DNA of 53,276 nt. Source: Oligoflexia bacterium (GTDB lineage Bacteria; Bdellovibrionota; Bacteriovoracia; Bacteriovoracales; Bacteriovoracaceae). The notes under the pieces were generated by a model. The model saw only the letters and a program-made list of their open reading frames with translations, was not told the DNA's origin and did not search any database. Shown in pieces: positions 35,385 to 45,093 of this stretch. The stretch's first letter is position 1. Every line of letters begins with the position of its first letter. The stretch is from assembly GCA_015232355.1 (NCBI GenBank), contig JADFZW010000032.1, positions 1 through 53,276 of the forward strand. Reading direction: 5' to 3'. The translations under genes were made by a program, and so were the position numbers.

Positions 35385-38079
35385 ATTTGAATTTCAATCT
35401 CAATTTCAATCGGATATCGACAATAGAAGTAGTAATAGTAGTAATAGTAGTGGTAGCAGTGAAAGTATAAAGCTAACAGCAATTGTTGATAGAGTAACAT
35501 TTCATAATCCTGATAGTGGATGGTCAGTTTTAAAAGTTCATCCTATCGGATCTTTTAGTTCACCAGGATTAGGGTTTCTAAATAAAAATTTTAAAAATTC
35601 TAAAAATTCTAAAAATGATCTTCTAACGGTAACCATTCATCAATCTAAAGTTTTTGCTGGGGCGACATTAGAATTTATAGGAGAGTGGGTAAATCACTCT
35701 GAGTATGGAATGCAATTTAAAGCATTCAAGGTCATCGAAAAAAAACCGGCAACCATTTCTGCTTTAGAAAAATATCTCGGTTCAGGACTCATTCATGGTG
35801 TGGGCCCAAAGACTGCGAGTAGAATTGTTAAACATTTTGGAGCAAAGACGCTTGATATTTTTGAGGAGAGGATTGACCTCTTATTAGAGGTGAGAGGAAT
35901 TGCTGATCAAAAATTAAAGATGATTAGCAATGCTTGGAGCGAACATCGAGAGGTTAGAAATATTATGATGTTTCTGCAAACTCATCAGATAAGTACATTG
36001 TTTGCTGTAAAAATTTATAAAACTTATGGTAACAAATCAATAGAGGTGGTCTCCTCTAATCCCTATCAATTGGCCAAAGATATTTATGGTATTGGTTTTT
36101 TTTCTGCAGATAAAATTGCTATAAGTTTAGGATTTGCAGTCGACAGTAAAGAGAGAATCTGTGCAGCGATAAAACATATTTTAGCGCAAAGTAAGGAGGA
36201 GGGACATTGCTATTTACTAAAGGAGCAGATCGAAGAAAAAATTAAAGAATTACTTGATATCGATATATCCGAATTGTTGGAAAAATATCTTAATTTAATG
36301 ATTGATGGAAATGAGATAAAACTAAGAAGTATTGAACGAAATCAAAATCAAAATCAAAATCAAAATCAAAATCAAAATAAATTAAAGTGCTATTATTCAA
36401 AATCACTCTATTACGATGAAGCTTATGTGGCCAAGAGAGTGAGAAAGATGTGTGAGCAGAGGAAGTTGATGGCCAAGAGTATTGAAAGAGAGAGAGTTAA
36501 GAAGTGGGTAGAAAGATACACAAGCACTAAAGGAATTAATCTTAGCGATGAACAACAAGCTAGCGTAGTGGAGATTGTAGAGAATCCATTTTCCATTCTA
36601 ACTGGTGGACCTGGATGTGGAAAAACTACAACCACCAATGTGTTAGTAAAACTTTTACAGGTGATGGGGCGGAAAGTTTTACTTGCGGCCCCTACAGGAC
36701 GGGCCGCTCAGAGGATGAGTGAAGTAATTGGTATGGAGGCCAAAACTATTCATCGTCTGTTAAACTTTAATCCTGGTCTTGGTGGTTTTAAGGTTAATGA
36801 ACAAAATCCTTTAGAGATGGACTTTTTAATCGTTGATGAAACTTCAATGTTAGATATTAATTTAACAGCTGATTTACTAAAAGCAGTTCCTGATGTTGAA
36901 AATCAATCAAATCAATCAAATCGACTTTTACCACAAGTTCTTTTTATCGGAGATGCAGATCAATTGCCTTCAGTGGGAGCAGGAAATGTTTTAAAGGATT
37001 TGATTGCTAGTAAGGTAGTTCCTGTTTTTAAGTTAACTAAAATCTTTAGACAAGCAGAAGAATCATTCATTATTCGCTATGCTCACGAAATAAATAAAGG
37101 ATTTATTCCTCAGATTGATTCTCCTTTTAATGATCCCCAAATTTGGAAGAAAAAAGTGGATGCCCTTTTTATTGATAGTGAAGAACTTACCAAAGAACAA
37201 ATCTCTTTTATTGTTAAAGCAAAACGTTTTATAAAAGATAGAGGTGAAGGGACAACTACAACTACAACTACAACTAATATCAGTGATAATGTTGATAATG
37301 TTATTGAATCTTTTAATGAATATGAATCGAGTAATGCTAGTTTTGTTATTCCTCCTAAGTTTAGACATGTAGACCTTTATAAACTATCATTAACATCAAC
37401 TCAAGTGGAGGAGCTAAAGAGTATTTTAAAAAAGATTCATCCATGGTCATCACTTCACTATGGTTTGTGTGCTAGTGAAATGTTGCTTAAACTTTATTCA
37501 GAGATAATTCCAAATTATATTGGTAGGGATAAGGAAATTCAAATTTTGTCTCCTATGCTTCGAGGAAGTTTGGGAACATCACAACTTAATATAGAAATTC
37601 AAAAAAAAGTTAATCCTGCTCGCCCCGGATTGGCAGAGATTAAAGTTGCAAATAAGATAATCAGAGTTGGTGATCGAGTGATTCAAAAAAGGAACAACTA
37701 TAATCTGGGAGTTTTTAATGGAGATATTGGAGTAGTTGAATCAATTAATATTTTAGATATGGAATGTGTGATCAGCTTTACAGACAAAAATCAAACTAGA
37801 AAAATTATTTATCAAAAAGATGATTTGTTGGAGCTGGATCTGTCTTACGCTATTACGATTCACAAATCTCAAGGTAGTGAATTTGATGTGGTAATAATTC
37901 CTATTCTTACTCAACATTTTAAAATGTTGTTTCGTAATTTGATTTACACTGGATTAACTAGAGCAAAAAAGATGGCAATTTTTTTAGGTACTAGAAAGGC
38001 ATTGGCAATGGCGATAAAGAATATCGATTCAAGAGAGCGCCAGACAATGCTTAGTTTGCTTTTAAAATACTATCCATAA
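35365..38079 (+). CDS. recD2: RecD2-like ATP-dependent DNA helicase
   Basis: SF1B 5'-3' DNA helicase acting without RecBC. The start is GTG 35365 or TTG 35368; AGGAG at 35357-35361 serves either. The N-terminal RecD2-specific domain includes AIVDRVTFHNPDSGWSVLKV, and a helix-hairpin-helix region (GSGLIHGVGPKTASRIV) follows. Helicase motifs: LTGGPGCGKTTTT (Walker A, about 413), APTGRAAQRM, FLIVDETSMLD, FIGDADQLPSVG, KIFRQ, TIHKSQGSEFD and TGLTRAKKMA. At 904 residues it is longer than usual (about 720-850), because of inserts: an Asn-Gln repeat near 327, a Thr run near 630 and a segment of about 130 residues after motif IV. It overlaps psd by 20 bases. Confidence 0.94.
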   Translation: MLHTDSEFEFQSQFQSDIDNRSSNSSNSSGSSESIKLTAIVDRVTFHNPDSGWSVLKVHPIGSFSSPGLGFLNKNFKNSKNSKNDLLTVTIHQSKVFAGATLEFIGEWVNHSEYGMQFKAFKVIEKKPATISALEKYLGSGLIHGVGPKTASRIVKHFGAKTLDIFEERIDLLLEVRGIADQKLKMISNAWSEHREVRNIMMFLQTHQISTLFAVKIYKTYGNKSIEVVSSNPYQLAKDIYGIGFFSADKIAISLGFAVDSKERICAAIKHILAQSKEEGHCYLLKEQIEEKIKELLDIDISELLEKYLNLMIDGNEIKLRSIERNQNQNQNQNQNQNKLKCYYSKSLYYDEAYVAKRVRKMCEQRKLMAKSIERERVKKWVERYTSTKGINLSDEQQASVVEIVENPFSILTGGPGCGKTTTTNVLVKLLQVMGRKVLLAAPTGRAAQRMSEVIGMEAKTIHRLLNFNPGLGGFKVNEQNPLEMDFLIVDETSMLDINLTADLLKAVPDVENQSNQSNRLLPQVLFIGDADQLPSVGAGNVLKDLIASKVVPVFKLTKIFRQAEESFIIRYAHEINKGFIPQIDSPFNDPQIWKKKVDALFIDSEELTKEQISFIVKAKRFIKDRGEGTTTTTTTTNISDNVDNVIESFNEYESSNASFVIPPKFRHVDLYKLSLTSTQVEELKSILKKIHPWSSLHYGLCASEMLLKLYSEIIPNYIGRDKEIQILSPMLRGSLGTSQLNIEIQKKVNPARPGLAEIKVANKIIRVGDRVIQKRNNYNLGVFNGDIGVVESINILDMECVISFTDKNQTRKIIYQKDDLLELDLSYAITIHKSQGSEFDVVIIPILTQHFKMLFRNLIYTGLTRAKKMAIFLGTRKALAMAIKNIDSRERQTMLSLLLKYYP
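36340..36375 (+). repeat. Hexamer coding repeat (AATCAA x6)
   Basis: Six AATCAA units encode Asn-Gln pairs within recD2, in a region between the N-terminal domain and the helicase core. Confidence 0.95.
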
Positions 38080-38093
38080 TAATAATTTTATAA

Positions 38094-38132
38094 TTTGTTG
38101 ATTATCTTTGTTGATTATCTTTGTTTATTATC
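38094..38132. repeat. 13-base tandem repeat, 3 copies, intergenic
   Basis: TTTGTTGATTATC occurs three times (the last copy has one change) just after recD2 and about 60 bases before the next start. A looser repeat of CACTTTTG/CACTATTTTG type follows. Confidence 0.9.
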
Positions 38133-38192
38133 TGCACTTTTGTACTTTTGCACTATTTTGCACTAACAAATATATTTTGTTATAATTTAAAG

Positions 38193-39608
38193 ATGAAAAT
38201 ACTTTATATATCAGAAAATCCAGAGGATACTGAGCACCTTCTACGATTATTTAAGGCACATTTCCCTAAAGTTCAAGTGGTTGTAGTAAAAGATGAAAAA
38301 GCTTCAATAGATGCTTTAACCATTGATGGACCCTTCGGTGTTTTAATGATTGATGTTACTTTAAGATTATCAGATCCATCACTACTGGCCGAAAAGTTGA
38401 CTGATTTGAGTGGATCTAGACCAATTGTTTTTTTTGGTCCGCGATCTTTTGTCGAATCTAGAGTGAAGGATGTGATTTATCAAAGTCACGATGCCAATCA
38501 ACTATTATATCGTCCTTATGATGGTTTGGAATTCAAACAAAAACTAGAAATAGCGATAAAATGGACAAAGACCGAGGATTTTGAGCAATCAGTTTTAGAG
38601 GTAAATAGAGAGGATTTCTTGCCGATAAAAATTAAGAATTTTTATCTGTATGATTCTATTCCCTATGAGGCATTTCTAGATATTGGTAATGAAAAATTTG
38701 TAAAAGTGTTAGCTAAAAATAAGAAATATACTCAAGCATTTTTGCGCCAATATGTTCAAAAGGATGTTAAAAATTTTTATTTGTATAAGGATGAGACTAT
38801 TCGTTTTTTAGAATCAGCTATTTTGATGATTAATGAAAAAATTGAAAGAGTTTTAACTTTAAGTACACTTACTGATTATCATGATTCTAATTTTAATCAT
38901 AAGGCATTGATCGATTTACAAATTGGAGGAGCACGACTGTTACAGCAAGTTATTAAAACCATCGGGGTGTTGGATTCAGTAAAAAGATTGACTAATAATT
39001 TGATTGCAACATCGATGCACTTATTTGATCGTACAAAAGATTTAACGAGAATATTAGCGGCATTTCCATACAAAGATAAGGATTTAGCGGTACATGCGAT
39101 ACTTACTAACTACATGTGTTTGGAAATTATCGAAAGTATTGGCTGGGATTCTAAAACTACCAGAGACAAACTAGGACTAGCGTCCATCATTCATGATACA
39201 TTTATTTCTAATGATAAGATGGCCGCTATTTATGTTTTAGATGATCCAGCATTAAAGGATTTTACAGAGGAAGAACAAGAGGAATTTAAAAATCATCCAA
39301 TTAAAGGCGCTAATTTAGTAAATTATTATTCAGGATATTCGGATGTGGATTTTATTATTTCACAACATCATGAGAATCCTCATGGGAAAGGATTTCCAAA
39401 TCATGTCTCTTCTTTAAAGGTCACAACTTTTGCAGCAGTATTTATTTTGGCAAATAGATTTGCTTGTTTATTTTTATCTCCTTGGAGAGGTATTTCTGTT
39501 CATAAGATCATGAAGAATGCAATTAAGAAATTAGTGGTGGATTTTAACGTAGGAAATTATAAAGATCCATTGAAGGCTTTAGAGAAATGTGTTGAGAAGA
39601 TTTTTTAA
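38193..39608 (+). CDS. HD-GYP-like signalling protein with receiver-like domain, family member 3
   Basis: Cytoplasmic signalling protein of 471 residues. ATG 38193 (MKILYISENPED) is chosen because it opens a receiver-like beta strand; the upstream in-frame extension is hydrophobic and covers the repeat-rich spacer. Order: receiver-like domain (about 1-125) with a possible phosphoacceptor Asp in LMIDVTL, the family region (KNFYLYDSIPYEAFLDI, FVKVLAKN, FYLYKDETIRFLESA), helical linker, and HD core with IIHDTF (His334-Asp335), FKNHPIKGANLV and SQHHENPHGKGFP near 390. Of the three family members this keeps the most canonical sequence (GKGFP for GYP). It may hydrolyse c-di-GMP. The convergent subtilase ends 21 bases away. 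Confidence 0.8.
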   Translation: MKILYISENPEDTEHLLRLFKAHFPKVQVVVVKDEKASIDALTIDGPFGVLMIDVTLRLSDPSLLAEKLTDLSGSRPIVFFGPRSFVESRVKDVIYQSHDANQLLYRPYDGLEFKQKLEIAIKWTKTEDFEQSVLEVNREDFLPIKIKNFYLYDSIPYEAFLDIGNEKFVKVLAKNKKYTQAFLRQYVQKDVKNFYLYKDETIRFLESAILMINEKIERVLTLSTLTDYHDSNFNHKALIDLQIGGARLLQQVIKTIGVLDSVKRLTNNLIATSMHLFDRTKDLTRILAAFPYKDKDLAVHAILTNYMCLEIIESIGWDSKTTRDKLGLASIIHDTFISNDKMAAIYVLDDPALKDFTEEEQEEFKNHPIKGANLVNYYSGYSDVDFIISQHHENPHGKGFPNHVSSLKVTTFAAVFILANRFACLFLSPWRGISVHKIMKNAIKKLVVDFNVGNYKDPLKALEKCVEKIF

Positions 39609-39629
39609 ATCAAGAAACAAAATCACTAA

Positions 39630-41354
39630 TTATTTTAAAGCAGACTTGACAGCTGAATAGGCATTGATTGCTCCATATCCGTAAGTGTTGTTAGGAATTT
39701 TATTTCCTGCAACTCCACCACAAGTTTCAGAGGTAGTTTTAGCAGTTGCTGTTTTTCTAACAATATTTACAGTTTCAGAAATTTTTCCAATCAATTTGTT
39801 ATTAGCTGACCAGATAAGTGCTACTTCACCAACCACATGTGGACCGGCCATAGATGTTCCACTCCACATAAATCCAGAATAATTACCACCAGGAGTAGAT
39901 GATCGAATATTTACACCAGGAGCAGTAACGTCTGGACCTACTCCATTATCATAAACAGATGGTCCACGACTTGAAAAACTAGCAATGGTACCTGAGCTGT
40001 GGTTGTGTGCTCCTACTGAAAGTGTTTCTTCAGAGTGCATAGCTGGAGGAGTTTTAATTGTACTGCAAGCTGAACCATCATTACCTGCTGATGCTACTAC
40101 CATTATCCCTGCGGCCATTAGTGATTTTAAGACAGGAAGAATTTCAGCATCTTTGCAACCTTCACTACTATCACAACCCCATGAATTGTTAATTACGTGT
40201 GGTGCTTTTGTTGGATCTCCAAATGCCATTGGATCTTTGCCTTGAGGATAAGGGGCCAAAAACCACTCGAAGCATTCAATATAAGTTGATGGTCTTCCAA
40301 CCCCAGCATCCATATTTCTACAACCAATCCATTTTGCATTTGGGGCCATGCCTATTTGATTACCATTTCCATCATCACCAACAATTGATCCCATTGTGTG
40401 TGAACCGTGACCATTATCATCGCATGGTGATTTTAAATTATATCCACAAGAGTTGCTTCCAGAACCAATTGCTTGTTTTATAGAGTCATGCCAGCTATAA
40501 GAGTGATCGGCATTAGCAACATTTCCAGTGATATTACCTCTGTATTGGCGCACAAGTGCCGGATGTTGCCAATCAATTCCTGTGTCTTGACCAGCAACTA
40601 CTATTCCTTGCCCTCTTATTTTTAATTCATTCCATACTCTATCAGCACCAGTACTACTAATGTTTGCACCAACTCCCTTATGTTTAAAAATAGATATGTA
40701 ATTAGGATCTAAGCTAGATTCTAAATCATCTAATTCTAAATCAAAGAGCTGTTCAAATTGTTGATCAAATTGTTGATCAAATCGTTGATCAAATCGTTGA
40801 TCAAAATTTAAATCTACTAAACCTCGATCTGGTAATGCTTTAAATTTTGAATTTAGAGTGATCTTTGCTACATCTTCTCTTTGGGCCAATTGATAAACTA
40901 TTTCTGGTGTGATGTCGAATAGTGCAATCATATTGGAAATATAAAATCTTTGAAAGTTTATTTTATTTTCAGACAACCATTTTACTAATGCCGGTTGCGA
41001 AGTTTTAGCAACATTCACAAGTATTTTGCGAACAAAAGATGTTTGTTCCTCTCTGTTTTTAAACGTTACCCCTTTTATCAAGTTAGTTAAGTCAGCTTGC
41101 TGTTTTAAATAGACGATTACTGACAAATCATCTTTTTGAATGTTTCTTTGAATGTTTCTTTGAATGCTGTCGCTAAAATTATTTTCCATTTCATTGAAGA
41201 GCATTGGAGTAATTTTATTTTTCCAAAAATCTTCCTGAGTAGGAAATTGACTAGTTGAATAGGCATAATTACTTGCGAATGTTAAAATAGAAGTAAAAAG
41301 AGCGACTACGAATGTAGTAATCATAAGTTGACTTATTAACTTTGTTTGTACCAT
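39630..41354 (-). CDS. Secreted subtilisin-like (S8) serine protease, second copy
   Basis: Exported S8 peptidase, 574 residues, similar to bacillopeptidase F-type subtilases. The signal peptide (LMITTFVVALFTSILTFA) is followed by a pro-domain of about 150 residues that resembles an I9 inhibitor. The triad is visible: Asp257 in VAGQDTGIDWQHP, His319 in DDNGHGSHTMG and Ser501 in WSGTSMAGPHV. INNSWGCDSSEGC and other cysteine pairs suggest disulphides. Just before the catalytic domain a 12-base repeat encodes FDQR/FDQQ units, and a smaller one encodes IQRN. It ends at the catalytic domain without the long tail of the 3552 protease. It is probably a digestive enzyme; the substrate is unknown. Confidence 0.94.
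   Translation of the reverse strand: MVQTKLISQLMITTFVVALFTSILTFASNYAYSTSQFPTQEDFWKNKITPMLFNEMENNFSDSIQRNIQRNIQKDDLSVIVYLKQQADLTNLIKGVTFKNREEQTSFVRKILVNVAKTSQPALVKWLSENKINFQRFYISNMIALFDITPEIVYQLAQREDVAKITLNSKFKALPDRGLVDLNFDQRFDQRFDQQFDQQFEQLFDLELDDLESSLDPNYISIFKHKGVGANISSTGADRVWNELKIRGQGIVVAGQDTGIDWQHPALVRQYRGNITGNVANADHSYSWHDSIKQAIGSGSNSCGYNLKSPCDDNGHGSHTMGSIVGDDGNGNQIGMAPNAKWIGCRNMDAGVGRPSTYIECFEWFLAPYPQGKDPMAFGDPTKAPHVINNSWGCDSSEGCKDAEILPVLKSLMAAGIMVVASAGNDGSACSTIKTPPAMHSEETLSVGAHNHSSGTIASFSSRGPSVYDNGVGPDVTAPGVNIRSSTPGGNYSGFMWSGTSMAGPHVVGEVALIWSANNKLIGKISETVNIVRKTATAKTTSETCGGVAGNKIPNNTYGYGAINAYSAVKSALK
40751..40806 (-). repeat. 12-base coding tandem repeat in the subtilase linker
   Basis: About four and a half copies of a GTTGATCAAATY-type unit (plus-strand view) encode FDQR, FDQR, FDQQ, FDQQ and FEQ between the pro-domain and the catalytic domain. 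Confidence 0.85.
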
Positions 41355-41418
41355 TAAAATTCCCTCCTAATTTAATAATAATTATTAAACAAAAATTTAA
41401 CGATAATTAAACGATAAT

Positions 41419-41454
41419 ACATTTCTAATTGCATTTCTAATTACATTTCTAATT
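41419..41454. repeat. 12-base tandem repeat, 3 copies, divergent spacer
   Basis: ACATTTCTAATT, GCATTTCTAATT and ACATTTCTAATT run head to tail between the divergent subtilase and chemoreceptor-like genes. An ACGATAAT repeat lies just before. Confidence 0.9.
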
Positions 41455-41567
41455 ATATTTATAAATATATTTTAAAACTAAAAAAATTTACCAAAATTTA
41501 AATTTTGAGAGAAAATACTATTAAGGATCTATGAGAATTATGAAGCAAAATTATTGGAGGAAAACAA

Positions 41568-42869
41568 ATGATATTCAAGGAAGTTGTTAATTTTTTTAAT
41601 CCTCATCTGCTCAATATTCCAAAATATGAGCGACATAAGGCCGTTTCTTTGACTTATCTTATGTTGGTAGCACTTGTATGTTTGGTTTTTTTTCTAATTT
41701 CACTATTATTTTTTGCTCCATTTGCAGTACTTAAATTTGCTTATATTCAAATTGCTTTTCTTATGTTTACTTGCTCGCTTTCACTCTATCTTTTACATAG
41801 AGGGTATTACAAAATGGCGCCATCTTTTACAGTTAATTTGCTGACAATGGCAGTGATTGCTGGATATTTTGGTAAATTAAATAAGGATTTTGCAGTTTTT
41901 TCATTTTCTCACGTCTATTACATGTTAATAGTATTATCTTTCGCTTGGTTATTTTGTTCAAAAAAGCAATTGGTTTTTACTGGCTCAATAATTGCTATCT
42001 CAATTTTTTGCTTTTACTATTTATCTCTAGATTTGTACAACGGCCCTTTAGCAATTCAGGTATCACGTCTTGCACTCATAAGTCCAGTTGCTGCAGTTGT
42101 AGCAATTACCATTATGTCCTATTTTGGGATAAGTATAACAGAGAAAAATTATGTAGAAATTTTAAATGAAAATCGTAAAAATCAAAAATTAAATAATGAT
42201 TTAAATTCATTGATGAAGAAAAGATTTGTTGAATTAGAAGCGATAAATGCAAATTTTAAAAAGGTTAATGAAGAGATTAAACTAACTGAAAAAACTCTGG
42301 GGTACCTTATAAAAGAGACAAATGAATATAGTCAGAAATCAGAAAACACCATAAATACTATTTTATCTAACAGTAGGGAAGGTCAAGAGATCATTTCAAA
42401 TGTGGTATCATCAGTTAAGTCTATAGAAAATGCTAATCATAATTTAAATAGCATTATGGAAATAATTTCTCAAATAAGATCTAAAACTACCATTATAAAT
42501 GATATTGTTTTTGAAACGAAGATACTCTCTTTCAATGCCTCGATCGAAGCTGCACGTGCTGGTGAATATGGAACTGGCTTCTCTGTAGTTGCTCAAGAGG
42601 TAGGTCATTTGGCAAAGATTAGCGGGGATGCCTCTTGTGAGATTACAAGTTTATTGGAAAATAGTAATGTTAAAGTTAATGACATTATAAACGATATCAA
42701 AGAGCAATCCAAGAAGACTAAAGAGATTAGTAGTACATCACTTGATAAATTTAATGAGATCTCTAGAGACATTGCTGTTTTATGTACGGAAGTACAAAAT
42801 ATAAAACATAAAGCTTTAGAGCAAGAAAATAAAATTAAAAATCATCTTGAGGCCATGAAAATTTCATAA
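41568..42869 (+). CDS. Chemoreceptor-like (MCP signalling domain) membrane protein, copy 2
   Basis: Paralogue of the protein encoded at 20472-21773, with the same 433-residue length: about six membrane helices (25-205), no periplasmic ligand domain, a coiled coil and an MCP hairpin tip near 310-345 (NDIVFETKILSFNASIEAAR, AGEYGTGFSVVAQEV). Both share FNPHL near the N-terminus and HVYYMLIVLSFAWLFCSKKQ in the membrane domain, so the membrane part is conserved as well as the tip. GGAGG lies 7 bases before the ATG. A CheX-REC fusion gene follows after 35 bases on the same strand, which supports a role in a chemosensory-type pathway. CheA and CheW must come from elsewhere. Confidence 0.9.
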   Translation: MIFKEVVNFFNPHLLNIPKYERHKAVSLTYLMLVALVCLVFFLISLLFFAPFAVLKFAYIQIAFLMFTCSLSLYLLHRGYYKMAPSFTVNLLTMAVIAGYFGKLNKDFAVFSFSHVYYMLIVLSFAWLFCSKKQLVFTGSIIAISIFCFYYLSLDLYNGPLAIQVSRLALISPVAAVVAITIMSYFGISITEKNYVEILNENRKNQKLNNDLNSLMKKRFVELEAINANFKKVNEEIKLTEKTLGYLIKETNEYSQKSENTINTILSNSREGQEIISNVVSSVKSIENANHNLNSIMEIISQIRSKTTIINDIVFETKILSFNASIEAARAGEYGTGFSVVAQEVGHLAKISGDASCEITSLLENSNVKVNDIINDIKEQSKKTKEISSTSLDKFNEISRDIAVLCTEVQNIKHKALEQENKIKNHLEAMKIS

Positions 42870-42904
42870 TTTAACTTTATTAAAAAAAACCAAAAGGATT
42901 ATCT

Positions 42905-43954
42905 ATGCAAGAAAAACTCAAAGAGACAATTAATAACGATAATTATAAACAAGAGATTAATCAAGCTATGGATAAAATTATTAACGAAGTTGCTGATGAA
43001 GTTAAAGAGGTATTTCAAAAGATGACATTTCTTAATGCCAATGAAATAGAGATTGATTCTAATCCTAATAAATCACTTGCTCTTCCATTTTCCTACATTG
43101 TCTCATTTATTTCAGAAGATAAGAAAATAAGCGGAGATTTTATTATTGGTTTTCCAGATAAAAGAATGGCGGTTACATTATGTTCATGTATGGCCCAGAG
43201 CTTGAATCTTCCCTCAATAGACACCTTTGATGATTTTGCTAACGATTTGTTAATTGAACTAACAAATATAATAACAAGAAAAATTACTCTTAAATGGAGT
43301 AATTATAATCTAAATGTTAAGTTGAATCCGATAGTATCATTTGAAAATTGTTATATAGAACCATCTTCTGGCAATACTGTTAGCTATTTAATGAAATTTA
43401 ATTTTCCATTCTTTAAATTAATTTTTCGAACACTAATTAACTTTAATAGTGAAATTAAAGAGGAGAAACAAGTTCAACCTCAACCTCAACCTCAACCTCA
43501 ACCTCAACCTCAACAACAGGTTCAACAAACCCAACAACCGCGAAATATTTTAGTTGTTGAAAATTCCAAAACACTTCGTCATACGATTGTTCGTATGCTT
43601 AAAAAGAGCGGTTACGTAGTTGAAGAGGCACAAAATGGTGAAGAGGCATTACTTAAGTATAATTCATTTAGACCGCTACTTACTATAATAGATATTTATT
43701 TGCCTAAAATGGATGGCATAACTGCTATGCAAATTATACGCTTTTCCTATCCTCATGCTAAATTTATTGTCTTAAGTTCCAGTAGCAAAGAAGAGAGTAA
43801 GGTAATTGCATCGAATATGAATCTCTATTCGTATTTGGTGAAAGCTACCGATCTGAAGGCAATTCAAGATAAAGTTGATGAGGTGATGTCGATGATAAAA
43901 GATAGTACTTATGTGTATAATCGCAACCATGATAAAGTATTGGGCCTAAATTGA
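42905..43954 (+). CDS. CheX-like phosphatase domain fused to a receiver domain
   Basis: Chemotaxis-type protein of 349 residues. About 15-185 resemble CheX/CheC phosphatases (GDFIIGFPDKRMAVTLCSCM, LLIELTNIITRKI), which remove phosphate from CheY. A Pro-Gln linker (about 190-210, six repeat units) leads to a C-terminal receiver (about 215-335) with Asp263 in IIDIYLPKMDG. The acidic pair at the start reads VVENS, so one metal-binding Asp is replaced, and the conserved lysine is in YLVKATD. A phosphatase tied to its own receiver could act as a phosphate sink. The gene is 35 bases after the chemoreceptor-like gene, with AAAAGGA as ribosome site. Confidence 0.8.
   Translation: MQEKLKETINNDNYKQEINQAMDKIINEVADEVKEVFQKMTFLNANEIEIDSNPNKSLALPFSYIVSFISEDKKISGDFIIGFPDKRMAVTLCSCMAQSLNLPSIDTFDDFANDLLIELTNIITRKITLKWSNYNLNVKLNPIVSFENCYIEPSSGNTVSYLMKFNFPFFKLIFRTLINFNSEIKEEKQVQPQPQPQPQPQPQQQVQQTQQPRNILVVENSKTLRHTIVRMLKKSGYVVEEAQNGEEALLKYNSFRPLLTIIDIYLPKMDGITAMQIIRFSYPHAKFIVLSSSSKEESKVIASNMNLYSYLVKATDLKAIQDKVDEVMSMIKDSTYVYNRNHDKVLGLN
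43475..43510 (+). repeat. Hexamer coding repeat (CAACCT x6)
   Basis: Six CAACCT units encode a Gln-Pro linker between the CheX-like and receiver domains. Confidence 0.95.
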
Positions 43955-43957
43955 AAT

Positions 43958-44986
43958 CTAAACTAAAATCTTTTTTTTCTTTACCAGGGAAAAAATTAAA
44001 AGAGTGTAGAAAATTTGCAATGCCAGATATGGGATGAATAAAAAAATTCGAGATGAATTAGTTAAATCTTTTAGAAAATATGCTCCAATTCCCTGAGTGA
44101 AAACAAAGAGTGCTTGAATTAAAGTTACCTTTAAATGAGAATATCCGCTACGATTTAATAATTGAAAGAGATGAGACCTGTGGGCAGTCCAAACATTTTC
44201 TCCTTTTATTAGTCGTCGTAAAAAAGTGAAGAAAGCATCGTAGATAAAGGAAAAAAACAGCAAAGGTACACTATAGATTGAGAGTTGAATAGTATGATCT
44301 CGAGAGATATATACGGTTAAACTAGCGATAAAGAAACCAAGGAATAAACTTCCGCTATCACCTAAAAAAATCTTACCTCTTGGAAAATTAAAGATGAAAA
44401 AACCCATCACTGAAAAGAAGAGAATGGAGGCCAGTTGTAGATAAGTGGAGTGGCCAGTATTTAGAGAGAGAAGGATTAGTAGAATACAAAATCCAAGTGC
44501 TCCAACTGAGGCGTGACCATTTAATCCATCCATAAAGTTAAAAGCATTGGAGAAACCAACAATCCACAGTACTGTCAGAATAACACTTACATATTTGGGC
44601 AATGATATTTCACCAATAGTAGGGAAAGAAAAGGAGATAATTTCTATACCAAAGGTTACAATAATAGTTGCTAAAATAATTTGAGCTAAAAGTTTTTGAT
44701 AGAATGCTAACTTTTTTACATCATCAACTAGTCCAAAGATTCCCATCAGAATAGAGCAAATAATAATTGCAAGCAATGTGGGATCTTTAGTATCTTTTTG
44801 AAATGAGAGAAAAAATACGATTGCAAAGGAAAGAGCAACGCCAACTCCGCCAGCAGTAGGTGTGGGATTAAAATGTGATGAGCGTTGGTTAGGTACATCT
44901 TGAATATTAATTCGAATCATCATTAGCGATAATAATGATGAAATAAAAAAGGCCATTAATCCAAGTGAAGATGAAAATAAGTACAT
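43958..44986 (-). CDS. Undecaprenyl-phosphate sugar-1-phosphate transferase, WecA/TagO-like
   Basis: Integral membrane enzyme of the MraY/WecA family that starts a surface glycan by joining a sugar phosphate (often GlcNAc-1-P) to undecaprenyl phosphate. The 342 residues hold about 11 helices. Family motifs: DVPNQRSSHFNPTPTAGGVG, GLVDDVKKL (Asp pair), FNFMDGLNGHA, FPRGKIFLGDSGSLFLGF and AHRSHLFQLL with the conserved histidines. It is closer to WecA/WbpL than MraY because of the HRSH loop. It stands 3 bases from the convergent CheX-REC stop, with a 107-base spacer to the CheY-like gene. No other glycan cluster gene lies next to it. Confidence 0.92.
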   Translation of the reverse strand: MYLFSSSLGLMAFFISSLLSLMMIRINIQDVPNQRSSHFNPTPTAGGVGVALSFAIVFFLSFQKDTKDPTLLAIIICSILMGIFGLVDDVKKLAFYQKLLAQIILATIIVTFGIEIISFSFPTIGEISLPKYVSVILTVLWIVGFSNAFNFMDGLNGHASVGALGFCILLILLSLNTGHSTYLQLASILFFSVMGFFIFNFPRGKIFLGDSGSLFLGFFIASLTVYISRDHTIQLSIYSVPLLFFSFIYDAFFTFLRRLIKGENVWTAHRSHLFQLLNRSGYSHLKVTLIQALFVFTQGIGAYFLKDLTNSSRIFLFIPYLALQIFYTLLIFSLVKKKKILV

Positions 44987-45048
44987 AATTAATTTTATCT
45001 ACTATTTTCTATTCAATCAAGTTCAAATCAAGTTCAAGTCAAGTTAAT

Positions 45049-45075
45049 TTTTAGATCTTTCTCCGCACTTAGTAT
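45049..45075. repeat. 27-base duplicate of part of the CheY-like gene
   Basis: This stretch matches 45211-45237, inside the neighbouring CheY-like gene, in 26 of 27 bases and in the same orientation. The minus-strand translation of both gives ILSAEKDLK. This copy lies downstream of the stop codon and is followed by its own stop, so it looks like the remnant of a second receiver gene. Confidence 0.75.
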
Positions 45076-45093
45076 CTCAACATTACCGCTACA

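Noticed and set aside
38121..38192. N-terminal hydrophobic extension of the third HD-GYP-like protein
   Set aside because: It covers the repeat-rich spacer, and the receiver-like domain starts naturally at ATG 38193.
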